Assembly (NCBI GenBank): GCA_964397995.1
Contig: CAYNLG010000007.1
Coordinates: 14,220-78,219, forward strand
Length of the DNA stretch: 64,000 nt
Origin: CAYNLG01 sp964397995
GTDB lineage: Bacteria; Planctomycetota; Phycisphaerae; FEN-1346
Reading direction: 5' to 3'
Shown here one piece after another: positions 36,901-44,700 of the stretch. The notes below the pieces were generated by a model that saw only the letters and a list, made by a program, of their open reading frames with translations, searched no databases and had not been told where the DNA came from. How positions within the stretch are numbered: position 1 is the stretch's first letter; each line of letters starts with the position of its first letter. The position numbers were made by a program, and so were the translations under genes.

Positions 36901-38876
36901 CGCGCCACCGGTTGCCCCGGCGCCTGGTCGACCACCCGGGCCCGCATCCGCTTGTACTTCGGCGTGGGCGGCGGCTCGAACGCGAAGTCCGTCGCGCGGA
37001 CCAGGCGGCCGACCAGCACCCACGTCGCCCGCGCCTGGGGCCCGAGGCGCGCCCAGTCCAGCCGGTCGGCCCGGTCCTGCGGCGTGTCAAGGCGCCACTT
37101 GATCGCGTCCAGGGCCCCCCACGTCAGGGCCCGCTGCCCGAAACTCTCGGCCGGGCTGGTCACCGTGCCGATCCGCCCGGGGACGAACGCGTCACCGCTC
37201 TCCAGCGTCCGCGTCGGCTCCAGCTCGACCACCGGGCCAAGGGCGCCCGGCCACAGGCGGTCGGCTTCGTCGCGGCGGAGGGTTTCGAGCCACCGCATGA
37301 AGGACCGGGCATTCCGCGTCTCGCGCAGGGCCAGGTGCCGGCAGTAGGGGACCGGCCCGACCGCCGGCCCGCCGTCCGACAGGTCGAGGCCCAACAGGAA
37401 CCCCACCGGCCGCGCCCCCTCCGGGGCCGCCAGGCCGAGGGCCTCGGCCACCGCCAGCCGCAGCTCGTTCCGCCGGCTATGCAATGCCAGCCGCCCTTGG
37501 GCCTCCTCGTACTGGCGCCGGATGACGCCGCGCACCCGACCCCAGAGCGCCCGTGCAAGCGGTTCGCGCTCCGCGGTCACGGGGGTCTCGGTCACGAGCT
37601 GGAGCTGGGCGTCGCGGAAGGCGCGGCGCCGTCGGTCGAGCTCCGCGATCTCCTCCTGCAGGGCGGCCTTGGCGGGGCCCGTGGCCTCGAAGGCGGCCAG
37701 GCGCTTCGGGCGGAGGTCCGTCTCGATGGCGACGATCTCGCGGTCGACCTCGTCGCGCACGTAGCTGTGCAGCGTGCGGACCTCGTAAAGCCCGGCCAGC
37801 GGGTCGCCGCTCGCCTCCAGCTCGGCCGCACGGGCCTCCAGCTCGCCGTACTCGGCGGCGTAGCCCTCGTCTTCCTGGACGTCGTCGGCCCGGTCCCAGG
37901 GGAGGACGGCCAGGGCGGCCAGCATCTCCCGGCTGCCGCGCTGGTCGATCGCGAACCCGTCCAGAAACGTCACGAACACCGGGCGCGGCGGGGGCGCGGC
38001 CGCCAACTGCCGCACCAGCTCCAGGGCGAAGGCCGCGTCCAACGCCGCGTCGGCCCCCGGCGCCTGGTCGGGCACCAGGCTCATCGCGTCCACGGCGACA
38101 GCGAGGCCGAGGGCCTTGCGGCCGTCGGGACCGCCCGCCGGGGGGATGAGCACGTAATGGTTCACGGCCTCGACCTTGGCCCAACGGGCGCGCACCGTCA
38201 GCCGCCCCTCCGGCACCGCCCCGGCCCGCAGCGCCGCCGCCAGCGGCCCGTCCGACACGTAGGCGCGCGGCATGTTGATGGGGATCCACACGCGGTGCGA
38301 CCGGAAGTCCTCCGCCGTCTCGGCCTCCGAGCCCAGCAGGAGGACGGCCGACGGGCCGTACTCGACGACGTGTTTCCAGGCCCCGCCACCCGTCGATTCC
38401 ATGACGGCAATCTGGCCGCGCAGGCTCTCGGCGGGGATGTCGTCCAGGCCGCCCTTCCCCACGTAGACGAGGCGGCCCGCGAGGCCCTCGGCCGGCGTCG
38501 TGTTCAGCCGCACCGCCGCCGGCCACAGGGGATGGACCGGGTGGCGGCCGGCGTGGGGCCCGCCGGCGACCTCCAGGTACGCCTCCTCGGTCCGCGGGAC
38601 GGTGACCGTGAAAGGGTGCGTCCAGACCCGGACGCCGCCGACCGCCCGGAGCCGCTCGCCGAGGGCGGCCACGGCCCGGTCGTGGGCCTCGGTCCCGACG
38701 ACGCGCGTCGAGAAGCCCGCGAGCCATTCGGTGTCGCGGCGGACGGCGGCGAGGTCCGGCCCATCGGCACCGACGGGCGCGGGCGCGGCTTCGGCGCGCG
38801 CCGCCCCGGGCCCCGCCGACACGAGCAGCGCAAGCGCGAGCGCCGCCGTGACCCGTCCTATCCTGTCCGTGCGCAT
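33930..38876 (-). CDS. Giant fusion: degenerate M28 peptidase with PA domain and FtsX/MacB permease
   Basis: A 1648-residue protein. A signal or first membrane segment (about 8-30) leads an M28-like domain (about 42-330) with an inserted PA domain (about 128-240). The metal-binding signatures are altered: the usual AHxD is AVDAM (261-265), the GAxDN motif survives as GADAALD (274-280), and the DGEE pair is LDGFA (305-309), while GSREML is kept. A long extracytoplasmic part with a Glu/Arg coiled coil (about 330-430) follows, then membrane segments from about 955, an FtsX start (LGIANMRKRKLRTGLTGLTV, about 1080), a MacB-like domain and the FtsX core (LIIFNTMLSSIAERKKEIYI and following, about 1380-1530). 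Its permease half probably works with the LolD-like ATPase of the operon. It starts seven bases after the upstream gene. Confidence 0.8.
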   Translation of the reverse strand: MRTDRIGRVTAALALALLVSAGPGAARAEAAPAPVGADGPDLAAVRRDTEWLAGFSTRVVGTEAHDRAVAALGERLRAVGGVRVWTHPFTVTVPRTEEAYLEVAGGPHAGRHPVHPLWPAAVRLNTTPAEGLAGRLVYVGKGGLDDIPAESLRGQIAVMESTGGGAWKHVVEYGPSAVLLLGSEAETAEDFRSHRVWIPINMPRAYVSDGPLAAALRAGAVPEGRLTVRARWAKVEAVNHYVLIPPAGGPDGRKALGLAVAVDAMSLVPDQAPGADAALDAAFALELVRQLAAAPPPRPVFVTFLDGFAIDQRGSREMLAALAVLPWDRADDVQEDEGYAAEYGELEARAAELEASGDPLAGLYEVRTLHSYVRDEVDREIVAIETDLRPKRLAAFEATGPAKAALQEEIAELDRRRRAFRDAQLQLVTETPVTAEREPLARALWGRVRGVIRRQYEEAQGRLALHSRRNELRLAVAEALGLAAPEGARPVGFLLGLDLSDGGPAVGPVPYCRHLALRETRNARSFMRWLETLRRDEADRLWPGALGPVVELEPTRTLESGDAFVPGRIGTVTSPAESFGQRALTWGALDAIKWRLDTPQDRADRLDWARLGPQARATWVLVGRLVRATDFAFEPPPTPKYKRMRARVVDQAPGQPVARLAMEGYLAVLAPGHIQGPRFLPTYPAKTLGLRRWEAVRTGADGAAYFDLLPERFGTHKNERDQHTKRLLLAYQMAEDGRLIRAIDLLRVERGTTLALNPSDRNPTPLRGVVFTCTETALSGLRDPRFLAALRRGQMLDARSGSPPRRIQLALYEGQMAALTEHGLHWTLILQVAAGRNSTSFLNTLDPAAHPSVSTRGLMPGFPAGGGLPRHPAHQAARDLYRLDRRRLSTYARAGVTSEAIDALHARTGGLLEEAEAAGRADDGRALYAAASGALSNEIRAYQSVRDMANDVIRGAILLLLALVPFSFAMERLLIATPHIYRQIAGMLLIFAVMTALLWSFHPAFRISGQPLMIVMAFAIIFMSLLVLSVVYGKFEVGLEEARTGRAEASGARTSRFGVLVTALRLGIANMRKRKLRTGLTGLTVVLVTFALLCFVSSSSYVGRRRRTLDTPAPYTGVLVRQPGRRKLEGAADRLLEAALDAGRPQAVRAWWTRPNKSDWRVHVRNPATGRQVSLLAGLGLAPEEDAITGVGRWLPNWDRFAELADRLPHTAGCYLAESVGEALGVGPGDTVVAAGRPLEVVGLFDAGRFDREAKDLDGEPLAPVDYSALGEEMRQQLAKQDVSLLESELQGLEPEVPLPPVPGNQLLVAPAELLRPLKYTTVRSIVVGAADGEDAHAVADALAERLAFPIYFGSPEAGAGVVVTTPLLPQAPKSLLIPLVIAGLIIFNTMLSSIAERKKEIYIYTSLGLAPLHVGALFLAEAATYGLMGAVFGYVVGQGVATALASLGWLGGITLNYSGTQAVAVMLMVLGIVVLSSLVPAVLAGRLAVPSNRMTWRVPRPEDGRIRDTLPFTVTGQTAGGVLAFLLEYLDAHREGSIGSFTAAHARPLPPEAGALGLEATLWLAPYDLGVRQTLRLVIRPTEDEAVYEIDVDLTRESGQERSWWKLNRVFLGDLRRQLLGWRQLKMERVLDYIRDAKDLMGPAPAA

Positions 38877-38883
38877 CGGTGCC

Positions 38884-40887
38884 TCAGAACGGTTGGACCT
38901 TGATCGCCAAGTACGTCTTGCCGAGGGCCACCAGGACGGCCGGGACGATGCCCCAGATGACCGCCGCGAAGACCTCGCCCATGATCAGCCCCATCACCAC
39001 CGGCCGCGCCTGACGCAGCAGCCGCGCGCCCCCGTAATGGACGAGGCCGATCTTGACAAGCCAGCCCAGGAAGACGCTGGCGGTGGCCTCGCGGCCGTAG
39101 AAGGTCTCGACCATGAGCAGACCGATCGGGTGGACGGGCCAGTTCGGCGACGCCAGGCACGCCAGGTACAGGGCCAGGGCCAGCCCCACGCCGAACAGGA
39201 CATGGGCCGGCTGGTTGTAGGGTGGCTGGCGGAGGTAGCCGTCCCGCCACTGCTGGAGGTCCTTGGCCCCGCCCTGTAACCGCCCGACGCCCCAGCCCGA
39301 GATCGGCTGCTGGGTGCCGTCGATGGTGGCCGTGTGGTGGTACGTGCCCCAGAGGTGGACGGCGCCGCAAACGACCACGCCGACCAGGAGGACGGCCAGC
39401 ATCAGCCAGATCATCCGCCGGTGCCGGCGCGGGCCCGCCGTGTCGTCCAGGCTGAGGGCGTGGGTTGCCATGACCGTCGTGTTCACCCGCGAGGTCAGGT
39501 TGAAGAGCATGCACACCACCGCCTGGAACCAGAGGCTGGGCAGGCTGATCCACGAGACCGGGGCCATCTTGACGAAGGCCGTCTCGTACCCCGTGTCGAC
39601 GCGGAAGAACGCCAGGCCCGTCTCGGCCACCACGCGCGTCGCGATGAGCACCACCATCAGCGCGAAGACCGTGTAGAAGACCGCCCACGGGAGCTGGACC
39701 CCCACCCACAGCATCCAGGCGAACATGCCAACGGTGCCCAGGCTGAAGAGCCAGCCGGCCCGCTGGTTGCGGCGGTCGACCTCGTCGCGCGGGCGGCGAA
39801 CCATGGCCCGGGCGACGGTCGCCCAGTGCGACCGGCCCAGGTACAGGATCACCGCCGCCACCGCCACCATCGCCCCCGACCGGTGGTCCGCGACGGTCCG
39901 CCAGTGATGCGGCGGGTTATAGGAGGCCACCAGCATCCGGTGGATGCCGTAGGCCAAGCCGATGAACCAGATCGAGAAGCCGATGCGGCTGGGCATCAGG
40001 AACGCCACGCCCACGAAGACGAAGTAGATGCGGCTCTTGACGAGGTAGCCGGGGAAGTTCTGCCACGGCTCGTCCGAGAAGACCGACCGCAGGTTCCATT
40101 CGATGGGAACCGCCGGCACGCCCCCGGGGTCGTACTTCTCCAGGCCCGCCAGCACGTGGATGACCATGACGGCGCCGGCGGCGATCCAGAACCCCTTGCT
40201 GCGGAAGAGGGGCGGCAACCCGTGCCCCCGCCCGGGGTCCTCGATCAGCGACTGCTGCACCGCCACCAGCGGGAACGACAGACGCTCGTTCTCCCGCCAC
40301 TGGGGCAGCACGATCAGCGCCATCCCCAGCATCATCATCCACGAGGCCGCCAGGAACACCCCCCACGCCAGCAGCGGCGGCAGCCAGGCGCCCCACGGCA
40401 ACGCCTGCCCCGGCTGCAACTCCGTCAGGAACGCCTCCGACACCGGCGTGTCCTTGCCGAAGCCGACCACGTCCGGGAACAGGCTGGGCGGCAGGGCCAT
40501 CTGCTCGTACGCCTCGGCCACCTCCTTGTTCCGGCTCACCAGCACCGGCACGTTGGCGATGGCGTACGGCAGCAACCGCAGGAGGCCCTGCCCCGGCAGG
40601 ACCGACCCGACCAGCAGCAGGCCCAAGACGACCGCCAGCTCGCGCGACCGCAGCGCCCACGCCGACCTCAGCGCGTGCAGCAGCGGGTTGACCCCGAGGA
40701 CGATGAGCAGCAGGACGAACAGGGCCGCCACCGGCAGGTAGCTGTCGGAAATGAAGGCGTTGCCCAGGATGAAGTTGTTGTAGGGGGTCCAAACCCAGAC
40801 GACAAGGCACCCGGCCAGGCCGATGAGCACGGCCGGCAGCCAGCGGAGGCGGCCCTCGCCCCGGTTGTCGGCCCCGTGCCCGATCAT
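38884..40887 (-). CDS. OPT-like (DUF6785-type) multi-pass transporter A
   Basis: A 667-residue inner-membrane protein with about 14 hydrophobic segments. The frame opens 27 codons earlier, but MIGHGADNRGEGRLRWLP at 40887 is the better start because the possible promoter (-10 at 40915-40920) would put the transcript start near it and the longer N-terminus is Cys/Gly-rich and not protein-like. Typical stretches are VVWVWTPYNNFILGNAFISD, VLPQWRENERLSFPLVAVQQ, ETGLAFFRVDTGYETAFVKM and a C-terminal LLMVETFYGREATASVFLGW. It is the first gene of the five-gene operon, seven bases ahead of the large fusion. The substrate is unknown. The ribosome site is poor, so the start is uncertain by up to 27 codons. 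Confidence 0.72.
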   Translation of the reverse strand: MIGHGADNRGEGRLRWLPAVLIGLAGCLVVWVWTPYNNFILGNAFISDSYLPVAALFVLLLIVLGVNPLLHALRSAWALRSRELAVVLGLLLVGSVLPGQGLLRLLPYAIANVPVLVSRNKEVAEAYEQMALPPSLFPDVVGFGKDTPVSEAFLTELQPGQALPWGAWLPPLLAWGVFLAASWMMMLGMALIVLPQWRENERLSFPLVAVQQSLIEDPGRGHGLPPLFRSKGFWIAAGAVMVIHVLAGLEKYDPGGVPAVPIEWNLRSVFSDEPWQNFPGYLVKSRIYFVFVGVAFLMPSRIGFSIWFIGLAYGIHRMLVASYNPPHHWRTVADHRSGAMVAVAAVILYLGRSHWATVARAMVRRPRDEVDRRNQRAGWLFSLGTVGMFAWMLWVGVQLPWAVFYTVFALMVVLIATRVVAETGLAFFRVDTGYETAFVKMAPVSWISLPSLWFQAVVCMLFNLTSRVNTTVMATHALSLDDTAGPRRHRRMIWLMLAVLLVGVVVCGAVHLWGTYHHTATIDGTQQPISGWGVGRLQGGAKDLQQWRDGYLRQPPYNQPAHVLFGVGLALALYLACLASPNWPVHPIGLLMVETFYGREATASVFLGWLVKIGLVHYGGARLLRQARPVVMGLIMGEVFAAVIWGIVPAVLVALGKTYLAIKVQPF

Positions 40888-40914
40888 GGCAACCCAGTAC
40901 CCGTTCCCGGCCCC

Positions 40915-40943
40915 ACTGTAGCAGCCCCACCCGCATAAGCCAG
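40915..40943 (-). promoter_or_regulatory. Possible promoter of the transporter operon
   Basis: On the minus strand: CTGGCT, 17 bases, TACAGT. The -10 is good, the -35 poor. Confidence 0.3.
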
Positions 40944-41022
40944 CATTTCCCGCGGGGGTTCCGCACAAATCGCGTGAGCGCGCCTCGGGCCGGGGCGGCC
41001 GCCGTTCCTTTTGGGCTAAGCC

Positions 41023-41064
41023 TTTCCGCGGGTCTATCCGATAAGGCTAGGGCCCGGGCGGAAA
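41023..41064. other. Hairpin-forming element in the divergent intergenic region
   Basis: TTTCCGC (41023-41029) and GCGGAAA (41058-41064) flank a 28-base loop that contains TATCCGATAAGGCTAG. It lies between the minus-strand transporter operon and a plus-strand lipoprotein gene. Apart from this element and the promoters listed, 40888-41355 shows nothing I can name. Confidence 0.35.
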
Positions 41065-41220
41065 AGCGCGGCCTTTTCGGGCGCGCCCCGCAAGGGAGAC
41101 GGCCGCGGCCCAGGGCAACAGGGCTCCTCGGCGGGGCCGGGACTCAGGCGTAAGTCCTTGTCAGAAAAGGCATTACAGGAGACAGCCCACGGCCACCCAC
41201 CGCTCGGGAGGCACGGAGCG

Positions 41221-41250
41221 TTGACAGCCCCCTTCCCGGGCGCATCTTAC
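41221..41250 (+). promoter_or_regulatory. Possible promoter of the small lipoprotein gene
   Basis: A perfect TTGACA, 18 bases, then TCTTAC. The -10 is weak; the leader would be about 100 bases. Confidence 0.4.
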
Positions 41251-41355
41251 CGATGACGCACCGGCCGATGGTCGCCCCTCGCGGGCCGACGCCTCGGCTG
41301 ACCCCAGCGGCACCGCCACAACCTGCAACCTCCCCTACGCTGATGGAGTCACACG

Positions 41356-41625
41356 ATGACACTCTGGAACCGCACCGCTCGAGGGGTGATCACGCTCGCG
41401 GTGGTCGCCGCCGTTCTGGCAGCCACGGCCGGCTGCAACGAAACCGCGACCCGGACCGCGCCGACGGCGCGGCACCCGGTCACGACCCTGGTGGCGGCCG
41501 ACAGTGTGGGCCGCGCCGTCTTCACCGGCGACCATGCCGAGACGATCCTGGCGGCCCGGCGGGCCGACGACGGCCCGGCGCTGCCCGAGGCGGACACCCC
41601 GACGGCGTACGCGTCGGTAGACTGA
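41356..41625 (+). CDS. Small predicted lipoprotein
   Basis: An 89-residue protein with no family I recognise. GGAG sits seven bases before the ATG. The N-terminal signal (ARGVITLAVVAAVLAATAGC) ends in a lipobox with Cys27; the remaining 62 residues are Thr/Ala/Asp-rich without clear structure. Short, isolated gene between the transporter operon and the secretion system. The signal and ribosome site support it as real, but expression is unproven. Confidence 0.6.
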   Translation: MTLWNRTARGVITLAVVAAVLAATAGCNETATRTAPTARHPVTTLVAADSVGRAVFTGDHAETILAARRADDGPALPEADTPTAYASVD

Positions 41626-41700
41626 TCCGGCGCCCTGCCCGACCGCCGGCGTCCGCCGCCGGCCCGCGAATCGCGCCGGCCGCCGCCTGACCTGACGTCC

Positions 41701-41744
41701 GAAACAAAGCCTCCTCCGCATCGCCGAGGGGTTGCGGAGGAGGC
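41701..41744 (-). terminator. Rho-independent terminator of the two-partner secretion operon
   Basis: Perfect 12-bp stem: GCCTCCTCCGCA (41709-41720) with TGCGGAGGAGGC (41733-41744). Read on the minus strand it is followed by TTTGTTTC and lies about 50 bases after the stop of the giant exoprotein gene. Confidence 0.8.
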
Positions 41745-41794
41745 CTCTCTGCGCCGGTCCCGGCCGGGGCCCGGCGCGGTTCGTTCCTTCAGGG

Positions 41795-44700
41795 TCAGGG
41801 ACCGGTGGCCACCGCGCCTTCGGCCAGGCTCGGCCCGCCGGCTTCCACAGCCGCCTGCAGCTGCGCCGGCGTCGGGCCGCCCTCCCACCCGTCCGTCAGG
41901 CGGCCGAGCAGCGCACTGGACGCCACGGCATACTCGCGGTCGGTCACGCCGATGGTGCGGATCAGGCGGAGCAGCGTGGCGAGGTTGTGCATCGTCTGCA
42001 GCGCCGGGCCGTGCTCGCCGCTCCGGGCCATGAGGAACCCCACGAAGCCTTCGGGCGGGGCACTGCCGCCGCCCTGATACGCGGACCACGCCTGCTGGAG
42101 GCCGGCCCGGATCGCTTCCGTGCTGTCCACCAGCACGGGCTGGCCCGTGACCGGGTCAAGCCGGGTGGTCTTGAAGACGGCGTTGTAGGCCTGGACGAGA
42201 CGGCCGAGGGAACTGCGTGAGAATCGCGGCAAGGCGACCATGACGCGGTCCTGGCCGAAGTTGGCGCCGTAGTCGTCGATCTGGCCGCCCGCTTCGAGCA
42301 CCGACAGGAGCTCGTCGAAGCTGAGGTCGCGCGGCGTAAGGTTGAGTTCCTGGAGGAGGCGGCGGCCGGCGTCCGACGGCGACGCCTCGCCCGGTTCGGG
42401 CGGATCGACGCTGGCCAGGGCCCCGGCCAGGGCGTCCGACGGGTTCATCAGGCTCAGACCCTCGGCCATCAGGTCGAGCACGACGTTCGTGTTCATGCCG
42501 ACCAAGTTCTCGGCCGTCAGCGCCCCCTCGTACTCGATCAGGTTGGCCGGGTAGTACCCGCCCACGGCCGCCTGGGTCCCCAGGACGTCCGTGACGGCGA
42601 GGGTGGCGTCGGTGGGGGTCGGCGTGCCCGCCCCGTGGAAGTCCATCTTGCGGGCGATCCAGTCCGGCCTCGCCAGCGCCGGGTACCGGTTCTCGGCGAT
42701 GGCCACCTCCTGGATGTTGAGGACCTCGCCGAGGTCGCGGCGGAGGGCCTGGATGTTGGCGGCCCAGACCTCGAAGATTTCCAGGACGTTGACGTCGCCG
42801 AGGGTCACGTTGCCGCCGCCCACGCCGGCGTCGATGGTCAGGTACCCGATGATGGTCATCTTGTCGTTCTTGTTCATGCTGACGTTGCCGCCCTCGGTGG
42901 TGATGGTCACGTCGCCGGCGCGTTTGAAGATGGTGGCGATGGTGGGCGGGCTGGCGCGGTTGGTGTCGAACTCGAAGTTCCCGCCGCCGGTGTGGAAGTC
43001 GCTGAAGATCTCGATGAAGCGGCCGGCGTTGTAGAGCTGGTCGCCGACGGTGGAGACCTGGCGGAGGTTGATGTCGTTGCCGGCGTTGACCGTCACCGGG
43101 CCGAGGGGCCGGTCGTCGCCGAGGCGGTTGTCGTAGGCCCCGTTGACGCCGTAGCCGACGGGCGCGCCGAAGGTCGAGTCGATGGCGGCGTTGATGACGA
43201 GGGAGCGCGGCGTGAGGAGGGCGTCGGAGTTGATCGTGTTGAACCAGACGTTGAGGCCGTTCACCACGGTGTTCGCCCCGAGGATGTCCGGGTCGCCGTG
43301 GACCTGGTTGCCCGTGGTGGTCACGAGGCCGCCGTTGATCAAGGTGCGGCCGACGCCGTCGGTGAAGAAGCCGCCCAAGCCGGCGTTGTTGGAGAGCGCC
43401 CCGAGCGCGTCGCCGCCGACGGCGCCCTGGAAGATCGTGTCGCCCCCGCCGGGGGTGTTGACGGTCAGGGCGTAGGCGACGCCCGCGATGCTGTCGACCG
43501 TCTGGTTGAACGTCACGTTGCCCGGGCCGAACTCGGTGATCACGACACCGCTGTCGAGCAGGACCGGGTCGTTGAAGGTGATGGACGCCCCGTCGGTGTT
43601 GATGACGGGGGTGCCGAGGATCGTGTAGTCGGCGGCCGCGTCGTTGTCGGTGGTGATCGACTCGAGGCGCCCCGCGCCGCCGACCCAGTCGGCCGCCCCG
43701 TCGCCGAACCGCGTGATGCCGGCCGCGTTGACCAGCAGCGTCCGGTCGTTGGCGGTCAGGTCGGCGTCAAGTGTCCCGAGGAACAGGACATCCGAGCCGG
43801 CGTCCAGGATCGTGTTGGCGCCGAGGACGACGCCGTCCCGGTAGGTCTGGTCGAGAACGGTGACCACGCGGCCACCGTTGATGCTGGTAACGCCGGCGGC
43901 GTCGGTCTCCACGTTGTTCAGGGGCACCGCCACGCCGACCAGTCCCTGGAACCCCGTCAGCGGCGAGTTGACGAGCAGCGTGTACGGGCCGGTGCCGTCG
44001 CCGTCGACGCTCTTGGCAAAGTCGACGCTCAGGGTCCCCGTGAGTGTGGTGTTCGAGGACAGGTCCACGTCGTCGTCGAAGTCCAGGGTCGAGCCCGTGA
44101 CGACGTCGGTATCGAGCGTCGTGGTGCCGGCCGCGTCGGTCTGCAGCAGACCCAGGGCGCCACCGGCGGCGTTGCCGACGCGGCCGTGGAACTGGGTCAC
44201 GGGGGAGGTGATGACGAGGTCGTTGGCCTCGACGGCCTCGCTGTCGACGGTGCCCGCGAAGTCGACCGACGTCGTGCCGGTCAGGGCCGTGTCGCTACCG
44301 ACGGCCACGTTGTCATTGAAGTCGAGGACATCGCCCTTGACAAGGGCCGTGTCCAGGGTCGTCGTGCCGGGCGCGTCGGTCTGGAGCAGGCCCAGGGCGC
44401 CGCCGGCGGCGTTGCCGACGTTGCCGCGGAAGCCCGTGGTCGGCGAGTTGACGACCAGGTCGTTGGCCTCGCCGGCCTCGCTGTCCACGGTGCCGCCGAA
44501 GTCGGCGCTCGTGGTGCCGGTGGCCGTCAGGTCGACGCCCAGCGTCACGGCATCGTCGAAGTCGAGGTCGGCGCCCTTGACGATGTCGGTGTCGAAGAGC
44601 GTCGTGCCGGCCGCGTCGGTCTGCAGCAGGCCGAAGGCGCCGCCGGCGGCGTTTCCGACGCGGTTGTGGAAAATCGTGTCGGGCGAGGTGATGACCAGGT

